Of a DNA stretch of 57,696 bases, positions 9,396-18,326 are shown piece after piece. The DNA lies in the NCBI RefSeq assembly GCF_029335485.1, contig NZ_JARJLM010000718.1, positions 1-57,696 of the forward strand, written 5' to 3'. The notes under the pieces were generated by a model. The model had not been told where the DNA came from. It saw only the letters and a program-made list of their open reading frames with translations, and made no database searches. How positions within the stretch are numbered: the stretch's first letter is position 1; every line of letters begins with the position of its first letter. The DNA comes from Cupriavidus basilensis. GTDB lineage: Bacteria; Pseudomonadota; Gammaproteobacteria; Burkholderiales; Burkholderiaceae. A program made the position numbers and the translations under genes.

Positions 9396-11069
9396 ATGTC
9401 TCACCTTCTCACGTTGCACGATCCAGCCGCTGCCAGAGAGCACTATCTGTCGGGTATCTGGCAGACCGATACGCTGTATTCGCTTGCTCGCAGGAATGCG
9501 ACGGAGCGCGAGAACGCCTACGCCGTGCGTGACAGTGAGAGACGGCTCACCTGGAGCGCGCTCGTAGCGTGGGTGGATGCCGTAGCAGCCAATCTCCACG
9601 ACGCCGGCCTGCATCGCGGCGACCGCGTGTCGATCTGGTTGCCCAATCGGCTGGAAAGCGCGGTCGTGCTGCTCGCGTGCTCGCGCAATGGGTACGTATG
9701 CAACCCGTCTCTGCACCAGAACTACACGGTTGCCGAGGTAGTGACGCTGCTATCACGCATCGAGTGCCGTGCGCTTTTCGCACAGCCGGGCTACGGAGCC
9801 GACGCAGTGACGGCGGACATCTTTGGGGCCGCGGCCGGCCTCAGGCACATGAAGCGGATCTACGCGCTGCCGGCGCTGCACTTGCCTGAGACGCAGCTTC
9901 CGTCGGGCGCGCATTCTATGCCTATGCCGGGGCAGGAGTCGTGCATTCCGCTTGCTCCGCCCAGCACTCATCCGGATCAGATTGTGTACCTAGCGTTCAC
10001 CAGCGGTACCACAGGTACGCCGAAGGGCGTGATGCACAGCGACAACACATTGTTGGCCAACGGCCGCGCGATGGTTGCCGACTGGGGGTTGAACCGCGAC
10101 ACAGTGCTGCTGACGTTGAGTCCGATGAGCCACCACGTTGGAACGGTCGCGCTGGAGCAAGTGCTGGTAGCAGGCTGCGAACTCGTCATCCACGATCCTT
10201 CGGCAGGTGTTAGGGCTCTTGATTGGATCGAGACCACTGGCGCTACATACGTCATGGGGGTGCCGACTCACGCGATCGATTTGCTCCAGGAGATCGATAA
10301 ACGCAGTTTGACGAAGATCGGCGCCGTCAAGGTATTCTATATGGCGGGGTCCTTGATCCCAAGCGAGGTTGCTGCCCGCATGCTCGCGCTCGGGGCAAAG
10401 CCACAGAACGTCTACGGCATGACCGAGAACGGCTCCCACCAGTACACCAAACCTGCGGATCCCGCCGAGGTTATCACCAGTACCTGCGGCAAGGCCTGCG
10501 TGGGTTATGAAGTGCGCCTGTGGAATCCGGAAAACCCCGATCTTGAGGCTGCCCCGGATGAGCTGGGTGAGATCGGTGGCCGCGGCGGCGTGCTGATGCT
10601 CGGTTACTTCAACAACCAGTCGGCGACCGAGAGTTCATTCAACAGCAGCGGCTGGTTCCTGAGTGGCGACCTGGGGCGTTTCGACGCCGCAGGCAACCTG
10701 CAGATCGTGGGTCGCAAAAAGGACCTGATTATCCGAGGCGGGCACAACATCCATCCTGCTCACATCGAGGAGTATGCCCACCGTCATCCCGCCGTGAAGA
10801 AGGCTGCGGCTTTCGGGGTGCCCGATGAACGCTTGGGCGAGAAGGTTTGCCTTGCCATCATTAGCGACGACAAGACTCCGGCCGGCGATGAGATCTTGCA
10901 GCACCTAGCGCGAGAAGGACTTTCCAAATTCGACATGCCGGAATTCTTTGCGGTCGTATCGGAGTTCCCGATGACTGCCAGCGGGAAAATACTGAAGCGT
11001 GAACTGACGCAGTGGGTGGCGAGCGGCAAGCTGCAGCCCGAACCCGTACGCTATCGCGCCTCTGCCTGA
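9396..11069 (+). CDS. Acyl-CoA synthetase (AMP-forming)
   Basis: Activates a carboxylic acid with ATP and CoA (557 aa from MSHLLTLHDPAAAREHYLSG; the frame is open from 9336, but GGAG lies before the ATG at 9396). Adenylation motifs are all present: LAFTSGTTGTPKGVMHSDN (phosphate loop), YGMTENGSHQY, SGDLGRFD, and the late GRKKDLIIRGGHNIHP hinge. The catalytic lysine lies in TASGKILKREL near the C-terminus. Clear paralogue of 42426-44105. It is followed at once by gene remains, so it may be the surviving first gene of a decayed operon. Substrate unknown. Confidence 0.93.
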   Translation: MSHLLTLHDPAAAREHYLSGIWQTDTLYSLARRNATERENAYAVRDSERRLTWSALVAWVDAVAANLHDAGLHRGDRVSIWLPNRLESAVVLLACSRNGYVCNPSLHQNYTVAEVVTLLSRIECRALFAQPGYGADAVTADIFGAAAGLRHMKRIYALPALHLPETQLPSGAHSMPMPGQESCIPLAPPSTHPDQIVYLAFTSGTTGTPKGVMHSDNTLLANGRAMVADWGLNRDTVLLTLSPMSHHVGTVALEQVLVAGCELVIHDPSAGVRALDWIETTGATYVMGVPTHAIDLLQEIDKRSLTKIGAVKVFYMAGSLIPSEVAARMLALGAKPQNVYGMTENGSHQYTKPADPAEVITSTCGKACVGYEVRLWNPENPDLEAAPDELGEIGGRGGVLMLGYFNNQSATESSFNSSGWFLSGDLGRFDAAGNLQIVGRKKDLIIRGGHNIHPAHIEEYAHRHPAVKKAAAFGVPDERLGEKVCLAIISDDKTPAGDEILQHLAREGLSKFDMPEFFAVVSEFPMTASGKILKRELTQWVASGKLQPEPVRYRASA

Positions 11070-11084
11070 TGATCTAATTCACGC

Positions 11085-11335
11085 AAGACGAAAAGTTTGC
11101 GGTCCCGACCATCCGGCACCCCTCAGCGCTGAACGCGCTGACCTTGGAGCAGATCACTCAAACTGGCGAGTGCATCAAGCAGGCCGTGGGATCGACAGCT
11201 TGGGATCTGATCGTCACTGGCGAAGGCGAGAGGGCGTTTTGCGCGGGTGCTGGCATCAACGAGATGAAGGGTCGCAGTCTCTCGGCGCAGCGCGACGGCG
11301 CCGAGCATGGCCACGCCGTATTCGCACTGCTCGGT
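11085..11335 (+). pseudogene. Enoyl-CoA hydratase fragment
   Basis: The frame reads RHPSALNALTLEQITQTGE and then AFCAGAGINEMKGRSLSAQR, the N-terminal third of an enoyl-CoA hydratase including the first oxyanion-hole segment. It has no start codon and passes into unrelated sequence near 11335. The catalytic half is missing, so it cannot be functional. Confidence 0.75.
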
Positions 11336-11339
11336 CGGC

Positions 11340-11540
11340 AACTGCGGCGTCGACCGTTTCAACGAGAAGATGAGCATGAACCCCTTTAGCGAAGTTCCCG
11401 TTGAAAAGGCAGTGCGGCCGAAGAAAAAGGGATGGCAACCGGACCTCGTGATCCCAAGTAAGCGGGTTATCGACGACGACGCCAACCGGACCGGCCAGAT
11501 GCTCGCCGCGCCGGCCGACCCGCCAGCAGGCCGACCTTAG
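11340..11540 (+). pseudogene. Electron-transfer flavoprotein beta remnant
   Basis: Two pieces of EtfB are joined in one frame: EKMSMNPFSEVPVEKAVRPK matches the VKMSMNPFDEIAVEEAVRLK region near residue 40, and VIPSKRVIDDDANRTGQMLA matches the later GKQAIDDDxNQTGQMLA region. The stretch between them has been deleted. Identified from remembered family motifs. Confidence 0.72.
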
Positions 11541-11578
11541 TGCCTACAAGGTGAGAGTGACCAGCGAATGCGGATGTG

Positions 11579-11806
11579 GGCTACGCCCCCAACGACTGGT
11601 AAGTGGGCCGGACGGACAGGATCGTACAGCCCCGGCTGTATGTGGTAGCTGGCATCTGCGGTGCCATCCAGCCGCTAGCCAGAATGAAGTACTCCAAGCG
11701 TTCGCGGCGATCACAGAAGCGACGATGCGCCGACTATTCGGTATCGCCGCCTATGGGGTGGTTGCCGGACCTTTTCCTGGCTGTGACGCTGTTGGCGGCG
11801 CTGTAG
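11579..11806 (+). pseudogene. Electron-transfer flavoprotein alpha C-terminal remnant
   Basis: The frame reads GYAPNDW-stop-VGRTDRIVQPRLYVVAGICGA and then IQPLARMKYSK. EtfA has PNDYQVGQTGKIVAPxLYIAxGISGAIQHLAGMKDSK at its FAD-binding end. A TAA stands where CAA (Gln) is expected at 11600-11602. Later residues (PDLFLAVTLLAAL) match the EtfA tail, so the decay is by point mutation and small indels. Confidence 0.72.
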
Positions 11807-11825
11807 CCATGGCGTTGTTGCGTGA

Positions 11826-12017
11826 ATGCCTGCGGGTGCGAACGCTGTATGGCAAGGAGCGGCCAGCGGCCTCATCGACATCGTGGAAGCGGTACGCGAG
11901 CTAAGAGGGGGGCTTGGCGAAAGCCAGGTTCAAGGTGCCGAAGTCGCGCTCGTGAACAATGAAGGCAGCGTCCTTTCGGCGCACTGCACTGTTATTCCTG
12001 CCAACGCCAAGGGCTGA
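11826..12017 (+). pseudogene. Thiolase C-terminal fragment (SCP-x type)
   Basis: The frame contains ASGLIDIVEAVRELRGGLGE and AEVALVNNEGSVLSAHCTVI. This is nearly the same as the C-terminus of the intact thiolase at the window's end (GGLFGIVEAVRQLRGGLGER, ALVHNEGGILSSHCTVI). Only the last 60 residues survive. Confidence 0.8.
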
Positions 12018-12078
12018 GAAGTCCCCAGCACGTCTCTGAGAAACCCCGACACTTTGCAAGACGGTAATAGGACATGCC

Positions 12079-12546
12079 ATGACTATTCAGATAGAGCCGT
12101 GCGGCTGCTACTTCGAGGACTTTGAAGTGAGTTCGAGTTCGTGGTGCCCGCGCATACCGTCACCTCCACCGACATTGTGAACTTCGCTTGCCTCACAGGC
12201 GACTTGAAGGAAGTCCACACCAACTTCGAGTGCTGCAAGACAACACCATCTGGTGAGCCGGCCGCTCACAGGTCGCTGATATATGGCACCATGAACAGAC
12301 TGAAGTATGCCAGCGGCATTAACCGGTACGATGCCGGCGCTCCTGCAGATCGACAACGGGCGCATGCTCAGCCCCGTGAAGCACGGCGATACCATCCGGA
12401 TGCATTCGCGCGTGCTGGAGAAAAGGGAGTCAAGTATGCCGGACCGCGGCGCGGTCACCTTTCTCCGCCAGTGCGTCAAGCATGACGGCACTGTGGTCCA
12501 GGAGATGAAGATCACTCTCATGTACAAGCGCCGTACCAAGGACTGA
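12079..12546 (+). pseudogene. MaoC-like acyl dehydratase, frameshifted
   Basis: Pieces of one MaoC/hot-dog hydratase appear in successive frames. MTIQIEPCGCYFEDFEV opens at an ATG at 12079. FVVPAHTVTSTDIVNFACLT with the Asp/His region GDLKEVHTNFE follows in another frame. LLQIDNGRMLSPVKHGDTIR up to EMKITLMYKRRTKD completes it. At least two frameshifts break the gene. The family hydrates trans-2-enoyl-CoA. Confidence 0.75.
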
Positions 12547-12746
12547 ATGTGCGCGTGCGGGTCTGGTAAGAGCGGCTGATCATTGGTGTTAGAAATTATA
12601 ACCCGCAGCCTGCTGTATTCCCGTCAAAATGGACTTCAACACGAACGCAGATATCGAACAGTTGGAGTCCCGCATGAGCACCGTCTTAGCTGTCGTAGAG
12701 GAACGGAATTTCCTGCTTCCGGTCAACGCAAAGTGCCACCTGCATC

Positions 12747-13571
12747 ATGGAACGTGAGTTGGCATACGTCGAGACTGAGCGGGTCGGGGCGGTGGAAGTC
12801 ATTCGCCTTGCCTCGGAAAGGACCCGCAACTCGCTCAGCAACGGCATGCGGGAGGCTCTGGCACGGGCTTTTTCAGACGCCGCGCGAGACCGGGAGGTGC
12901 GGGCGATCTATCTCACAGCGAAGGGCCCCCATTTCTGTTCGGGTGGTGACCTGAATGCGCTCGATGAGGTTCGTCAAGACCCTTGGGCCGTACACCGACG
13001 CTTTCGCGACATGGGCCAGTGGCTGCTGCCGTTCATGCGTGTAGAGAAGCCCGTCCTGGTCGGCGTTCGCGGCTATGCCGTCGGGGGCGGCCTCGGTCTG
13101 GCCCTCGCCGGCGACATGATGATCGCGTCCGAGACCGCGAAGTTCGCGGCTTCCTGGCTTCGGCTTGGGATCATGCCGGACGCGTTGGCGCTCTACACGC
13201 TGCCGCGCCTAGTCGGGCTGGCAAAAGCCCGCAAACTTTTCATCACCGAGGAAGTGCTTGATGCAGGCGAGGCCGAGAACTTGAATCTCGCTTCCGAGGT
13301 CCTTCCTGACAACGAACTGGATGCAAGAGGCATGGAGCTGGCGCAATCGCTGGCAAGCGGACCCGCAGAGGTATGGGGATTGACGAAGCTCATCTTGTCT
13401 CGGACTTTCGAGACAAGCATCGACGACATGTTCCTGCTCGAAGGCCTGGGTCAGGTCGTCGCAATGGGAGGCCCCGAGTTTGACTACCGGCTCCACGCGT
13501 TCCTCGAGAAGCGCGTGCAGCAGCCTTCTGCAGGCGATCTCCTAAGGAAGCGCAAGCGCGAGGGCCAGTAA
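12747..13571 (+). CDS. Enoyl-CoA hydratase/isomerase family protein
   Basis: 274 aa crotonase-fold protein. The first oxyanion-hole segment is HFCSGGDLNAL and the second AVGGGLGLALAGD. Where a true hydratase has its two catalytic Glu residues, this protein has Gly/Leu and Ser-Trp (FAASWLRLGIMPDALAL). It does have Asp in GIMPDA, as in 2,3-enoyl-CoA isomerases of the PaaG type, so isomerisation is likelier than hydration. No Shine-Dalgarno precedes the ATG. Close paralogue of 55294-56112. It sits between two pseudogene groups and its promoter is unclear. Confidence 0.85.
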   Translation: MERELAYVETERVGAVEVIRLASERTRNSLSNGMREALARAFSDAARDREVRAIYLTAKGPHFCSGGDLNALDEVRQDPWAVHRRFRDMGQWLLPFMRVEKPVLVGVRGYAVGGGLGLALAGDMMIASETAKFAASWLRLGIMPDALALYTLPRLVGLAKARKLFITEEVLDAGEAENLNLASEVLPDNELDARGMELAQSLASGPAEVWGLTKLILSRTFETSIDDMFLLEGLGQVVAMGGPEFDYRLHAFLEKRVQQPSAGDLLRKRKREGQ

Positions 13572-13600
13572 TAATCATCTCTTATGTGCGGGATCCGGAA

Positions 13601-13863
13601 ATGCCCCTATCTGAAGGCAGCAAACGCAGGGAACTCCACCATCGCGCCATCGACATGCGAGCGTATTGCGTGACGATGGACTCTACGACGTGGAAGCCCA
13701 GCTTGTCGATCGCAAGCCCTTTGCTTTCAATCGGTTCAGCGCCCCCGAGCCGTGGCGGCGGGCGAACCGCTGCACGATCTGTGGGTGCGCGTGACTATCG
13801 ATGAGGAGTTCGTGGTGCGTGCCATCGAAGCTGCGTCTGATATTGAGGGAGCGTTAGGACCAG
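13601..13863 (+). pseudogene. DUF2889 protein remnant
   Basis: Three frames carry consecutive pieces of a DUF2889 protein: MPLSEGSKRRELHHRAIDMR, then DGLYDVEAQLVDRKPFAFNR, then AAGEPLHDLWVRVTIDEEFV with VRAIEAASD. At least two frameshifts separate them. The fragment ends at the point where the livF fragment begins. Function of the family is unknown to me. Confidence 0.6.
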
Positions 13864-14181
13864 ATGGCAGGCACGTTGTCAGGTGGCGAGCAGCAGATGC
13901 TGGCCATTGCGCGTGCGCTGATGAGCGAGCCGCGCTTACTGTTGCTCGACGAGCCGTCGCTCGGCCTTGCGCCCCAGATCATCAAGGACATTCTTGAAGC
14001 GATTCAAAATTTGCGCCAATCAGGGCTGACCATCCTGTTCGTTGAGCAGATGGCCAAGCAAGCGCTAGGTGTCGCCGATCGCGCGTACGTTCTCGAAACC
14101 GGCCCTATTACGTTGGAAGGCCCCGGTCGCGCGCTGCTTAAAGATTCGAAAGTCAAGGCGGCCTATCTGGGTGGCCATTGA
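13864..14181 (+). pseudogene. LivF-type ABC ATPase, C-terminal fragment
   Basis: 105 aa with the ABC signature [15 protein letters not shown], Walker [14 protein letters not shown], and the H-loop region ILFVEQM in which Glu-Gln replaces the usual His, as is normal for LivF. The Walker A half is missing and replaced by the DUF2889 remnant, so this is a truncated branched-chain amino-acid type transporter ATPase. The IS5 element follows 87 bases downstream. Confidence 0.85.
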
Positions 14182-14267
14182 CACTGGCTCCAATTGCTTG
14201 ATGACATGGGCCTTTTCCTTCTTGCAATGGCCGGATAGGTCCGTCTCGAGGGTGAGCGGTATTAGGC

Positions 14268-15402
14268 GGCGTTGTCGCATAGAAGGGTACCTCGCGACAT
14301 GGTGACGTTTACGCGCAGCCGGCGGGGCTGCCTGGCTGTTAACTTTGGGGCGCACCTGCGTAGATTCTCGATTTTTCGTGCGAGAAGATGCGCAAGGACG
14401 AGCACAAGACACGTGAGCCCAAGGGTGTCTACCGCGTCAGGAACTGGTCGGCATACAACGCCGGGCTGATCGCCAGGGGTGAGGTCACGATGTGGATCGA
14501 CAAGAGCGTGCTGATGCAGGACACCGAGCTTGAATCGCGCAAGCGTGGGCGCCCGTGCGTCTACTCGGATGCCGTCATTCAGATGCTGCTGGGGCTCAAT
14601 CAGGTGTTTCGTTTGCCGTTGCGCGCCCTGCAGGGATTTGCCTGCAGCCTTCGCAAGCTCGCCTTCGCCGACTTGCCAGTGCCGAACTACCCGGCGCTGA
14701 GTCGGCACGCGTAGGTTCTGAACGTGGTGCTGCCGGAGCAGCGCCCCGGTCAGGCGCTGCATCTGGTCGTCGACAGCACGGCCCTGAAGGTCTTCGGCGA
14801 GGGCGAGTGGAAGGTGCGCAAGCACGGCGATTCGAAGCGGCGCACCTGGCGCAAGATGCATCTGGCGATGGACGCGGAGACCGGCCGGATATGCGCGGAT
14901 CTGATGACGCATCACGATGTGGTTGATGCCGATGTGTTGTCCGAACTGCTCGAACAGCTCCCGAGCGACACGCCGATCGGCACCATTGGCGGCGACGGCG
15001 CGTACGACGCCAAGCAATGCCACGCGGCAATTGCCGCGCGCGATGCGCAACCGCCGATTTCGGCGCGTGAGGGAGCGACGCCATGGCCCGAGAGCACGCC
15101 CGGCGCACCATGGCCCAACGAAGCCATTGACGTCATTGCCCGAACCGGCCGGCGCGAATGGAAAAAGTCCTGCGGCTATCACCGGCGTTCGCTGGTCGAG
15201 AACCTGATGTACCGGCTCAAGACGCTCACAGGCAATCGCTTGTGGGCATGCGAGGTCGGGTCCCAGGAGACCGAGGTGGCGATCCGCGTAGGCGTGCTGA
15301 ACCGCACGGCGGCACTCGCTCGCCCTCAGTCTGTCCGCATCGCATGAAATCAAGACCACAAGAGCTCCTTTACCTGCAAACTCGATTTACGCAACAACGC
15401 CC
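14268..15402 (+). mobile_element. IS5-family insertion sequence
   Basis: The ends form imperfect inverted repeats: GGCGTTGTCGCAT at 14268 and, on the minus strand from 15402, GGGCGTTGTTGCGTAA. It carries one transposase reading frame on the plus strand with an internal stop. It lies between the livF fragment and the AraC gene. A diverged truncated relative lies at 16811-17560 on the minus strand. Confidence 0.8.
14388..15347 (+). pseudogene. IS5 transposase with in-frame amber stop
   Basis: DDE transposase of the IS5 type. The first part runs to SRHA, then TAG at 14712-14714, then the same frame continues VLNVVLPEQRPGQALHLVVD (first catalytic Asp) to the end. The related copy at 17 kb reads SRRAQPLNVVLP, so CAG has become TAG by a C-to-T change. 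IGGDGAYD carries the second Asp and RSLVENLMYRLKT the Glu. Without suppression or reinitiation the element is dead. Confidence 0.82.
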
Positions 15403-15510
15403 TTCAATAGGAGAAAATAGCGGCAGAAACCTGTCGCTTCCCAAATTGGGGAAACAGCGAACTCGCGCAGGTGGTCGGCCATGTGCGCCACCCTTGCGCC
15501 GGCCTGAGCT

Positions 15511-16515
15511 ATGCAGATGTTTGGCGAAAAGGGTGAAATGGTTGACGTGGCACAAATAAATGCCGAATTGTTCATCGCGAGCGATACGCACGAACTGGCA
15601 GCGCAGTTGCGGCCGCTCTGCGGCGATGTGGCAATCAAGCCTGGGCTGAATGGTCAGCTCGACCTGCATATGGCGTCGAGTCTCGTCGGCGGTCCGATCG
15701 CGAATCAAATCCGTACGCCAACGGGCCTTGAGCTTCGGTTTGAGCGCCCATTCGACGGCTATGCGCTTGTCCTGCTTCACGAGGGTGGCCTGCGCACCCG
15801 AATTGGGCAGCAGGAGCACGTCTGGTCCGCAGGTGCGTGCGTAGTACTGGATGCGACAAAGGTGAGCGAATGGCAATGGCACGCGGGCAGCTATGAGATG
15901 CTTTTGGTCGGCATGGGAGATGTCGCGCAGCGGCTATCGTCGCTGCTGGAAGCACCGTTGACGCGTTCGGTGATGTTCCAGGCGGAGGTGTCTCCGGAAT
16001 CGGAGGGGGTGAGACTGGGCCGTGCAGTGATGCACTTGATGCAAACGTGCTTTGGTCCTGGTGTTCCCGGATCGGCGGCGATGGCCACGGCGGCCAGCAT
16101 ACGTGACGTTGCCGTGGGGGCCTTCTTGGAGGGCTTGCCGCACAATTACGCCGACAGGCTGCTGGTCAAGGCACCAGGACCGTCACCACGGCACATAAGA
16201 TCCGCGATCGAGTACATTCATGCCCACGCGCGGGATAGCATTTCCGTGGAGGATATTGCCAACGTCGCCGGCGTCAGCGTACGCGCATTGCAAGTGGGAT
16301 TCGCCACGTTCAAGAGCACCACGCCAATGGCGTACTTGAAGCGGGTTCGGCTGGAGGGCGTGCGCAATGAACTCCTCCATAGCGATTATGTGTCGGTTGC
16401 TGACGTCGCGATGCACTGGGGGTTCAAGCACCTTGGCATGTTCGCCAAGGTGTATCGGGAAGCGTTCGGCGAGCTGCCATCGCAGACACGTCGGATTCGG
16501 ATTACGAGGCGCTAG
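15511..16515 (+). CDS. AraC-family transcriptional regulator
   Basis: 334 aa (perhaps shorter, from MVDVAQINAELFIASD). The N-terminal half resembles the AraC-binding-like sensor domain found with many catabolic operons. The C-terminal 100 residues hold two helix-turn-helix motifs: ISVEDIANVAGVSVRALQVG and YVSVADVAMHWGFKHLGMFA, ending KVYREAFGELPSQTRR. The IS5 element ends about 110 bases upstream, so its native promoter may be lost. No obvious partner operon remains next to it. Confidence 0.9.
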   Translation: MQMFGEKGEMVDVAQINAELFIASDTHELAAQLRPLCGDVAIKPGLNGQLDLHMASSLVGGPIANQIRTPTGLELRFERPFDGYALVLLHEGGLRTRIGQQEHVWSAGACVVLDATKVSEWQWHAGSYEMLLVGMGDVAQRLSSLLEAPLTRSVMFQAEVSPESEGVRLGRAVMHLMQTCFGPGVPGSAAMATAASIRDVAVGAFLEGLPHNYADRLLVKAPGPSPRHIRSAIEYIHAHARDSISVEDIANVAGVSVRALQVGFATFKSTTPMAYLKRVRLEGVRNELLHSDYVSVADVAMHWGFKHLGMFAKVYREAFGELPSQTRRIRITRR

Positions 16516-16810
16516 GGAAAACTCCAACTCCATCGTCGATGTACACCCGCGCGGTGACCGGCATGACAAAGGAGACGACCTGCCACATGGAGGTGGCGGG
16601 TTGCCTGTCCGTCAACTGCGGGAGATCAGCTCCGCAGGGCGGATATTAGGCGACCGTACCCAGATGACGACGCTGTCCTGGATGGGCGAAATGAAATGTC
16701 TGCGTTTATCGTTTATATTGTGCGTCATTTGGATATTCAGGCGCCAATCCAGAAGACGCATCGGGGTTTCGCAGAGAAGACGACAATGCGGCGCGGCTGT
16801 CGGCTTGTAT
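16516..16810. other. Region without recognised genes
   Basis: About 295 bases between the AraC gene and the truncated IS5 copy. No gene, hairpin or IS end stands out. Confidence 0.4.
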
Positions 16811-17560
16811 GGGCCTTGTCGCATAAATCGGGTTTGAAGACAAAGGTCCCACTGTGATCTTGAGATCATGCGATACGGACGGAATGAGGGCGGGCGAGCG
16901 CCGTCATGCGATTGAGCACGCCCACGCGGATTGCCACCTCGGTCGCCTGGGAGCCGACCTTGCGCGCCCACAGGCAATTGCCCGTGAGCGTCTTGAGGCA
17001 GTACATCAAGGACTCGACGAGCGAGCGCCGGTGATGGCGCTGGACTTCTTCCATTCGCGCCTGCTGCTCTGTGAAATTGCGTAAATGGCCTCGTTGCACC
17101 ATGCCGCGCCGGACGTGCTCTCTGGCCAGGGCATCGCCCCCTCACGCGGTGGAATCGACGGTAGCGCGCCTCGCGTGGCAATCGCCGCATGGTATTGCTT
17201 CGTGTCGTACGCACCGTCGCCGCCGATGGTGTCGATCGGCACGTCGGTGGGGATCTGATCGAGCAGCTCGGGCAACACGTCGGCATCGCCAATGTCCTGA
17301 TGCGTTATCAGAGCCGCGCATATCTGCCCGGTCTTGGCGTCCATCGTCAGATGCACCTTTCGCCAAATGCGTCGCTTGGAGTAGCCGCGCTTGCGTACCT
17401 TCCACTCGTCTTCCCCGTAAAGCTTTACGCTCGTGCTGTCGGCGACAAGATGCAGCGACTCGCCGCTGCGCAGCGCGGGCAGCACCACGTTGAGTGGTTG
17501 CGCGCGACGGCTCAGAGTCGTGTAGTTCGGCACTGGCAGTCTGCGAATATCCGCCGCGGC
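16811..17560 (-). mobile_element. Truncated, frameshifted IS5-family copy
   Basis: The terminal repeat GGGCCTTGTCGCATAAATCG at 16811 matches the right end of the element at 14268-15402. Transposase sequence runs on the minus strand: PNYTTLSRRAQPLNVVLP, IGGDGAYDTKQYHAAIAT, then a frameshift near 17045 into HHRRSLVESLMYCLKTLTGN. The 5' third of the element, including the start codon and left end, is missing beyond about 17560, where IS66-like sequence begins. Confidence 0.78.
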
Positions 17561-17613
17561 CCCAGTTCGCGTCGCACCTTCGCGCTATTCGGTACTCTCC
17601 TCCAGCGAGGCAC

Positions 17614-17800
17614 GTTCCAAGCGGGCAGTGCGACGTAGTTATCGACGTTCTGTGCAAGTGGTGGTGGGTTTTTGAACAGCGATACCAAGTATCGACACGC
17701 ATCAATGTCGTTGGCTTTGCAGGCAAGATTTGACGATCGAGTGGAGGAGGGTCGTGGCGTTTGCTCCGTCGACGGTATAGGCGAACATCCATCCTCGACA
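17614..17800 (-). pseudogene. IS66 transposase C-terminal remnant
   Basis: Minus-strand frames read MFAYTVDGANATTLLHSIVK and, after a frameshift, CKANDIDACRYLVSLFK ending VDNYVALPAWN. This resembles the IS66 TnpC tail (N-W-L-F-A ... A-A-x-L-Y-S-L ... A-K-x-N-G-x-D-P-x-x-Y-L ... L-L-P-W-N). Only the tail survives, abutting the truncated IS5 copy. Confidence 0.6.
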
Positions 17801-18326
17801 GCCAGCGTGCTGCAGTCGTGATGGGCCCTGGTGCAGTCAGCCAAGCACCGCAGACATGATCCATGGGTCTACCGCAACGATGTGTTGAACCGCCTGCCCA
17901 CCCATCTAGCGACGAGCTGCTTCCCCACAACTGGCATCCGGCGCGCTGAATGCGTCCGCTCTCTCACAAACGGCAATCGACCGGCAAGTTGGGACGGCAG
18001 GACGCTGGATATTCGGCGATGTGCTCGAAGGGGTGCTGAAGGTAGGCTTCAGGATCGAGGCCTGGCAGGCGAGCAGTTCTCACGAGGCTAATGAGGCATA
18101 TATAGATAGAAATGGTGGCAGCCTCCTGGTAGACCCACCCAGTCCGCGTGCCTGTGGGAACACGCCTGAAGCCATAGCTGCCGTGCACAAGTTGGCATTG
18201 GCAGGCAAGATGTTCGCAGGTAGTTGCGGTGTTCAGATCAGGCTGGATCGAGGAAGCGGTGCATGAGGGATGCTGCCCGCCGCCACGTCGCCGAATCCGC
18301 CGCAGGCGAGGACCATGTATCGACAT
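17801..18326. other. Region without recognised genes
   Basis: About 525 bases between the IS66 remnant and the stop of the sigma-54 activator. A plus-strand frame at 18021-18266 (81 codons) has no ribosome binding site and no family I know. I do not call it a gene. Confidence 0.4.

Noticed and set aside
14262-15359. A 365-codon minus-strand frame spanning the IS5 element
   Set aside because: Shadow of the IS5 transposase; the plus strand carries the DDE motifs.
18021-18266. An 81-codon plus-strand ORF downstream of the sigma-54 activator
   Set aside because: No ribosome binding site, no motif, and in a region of IS debris.
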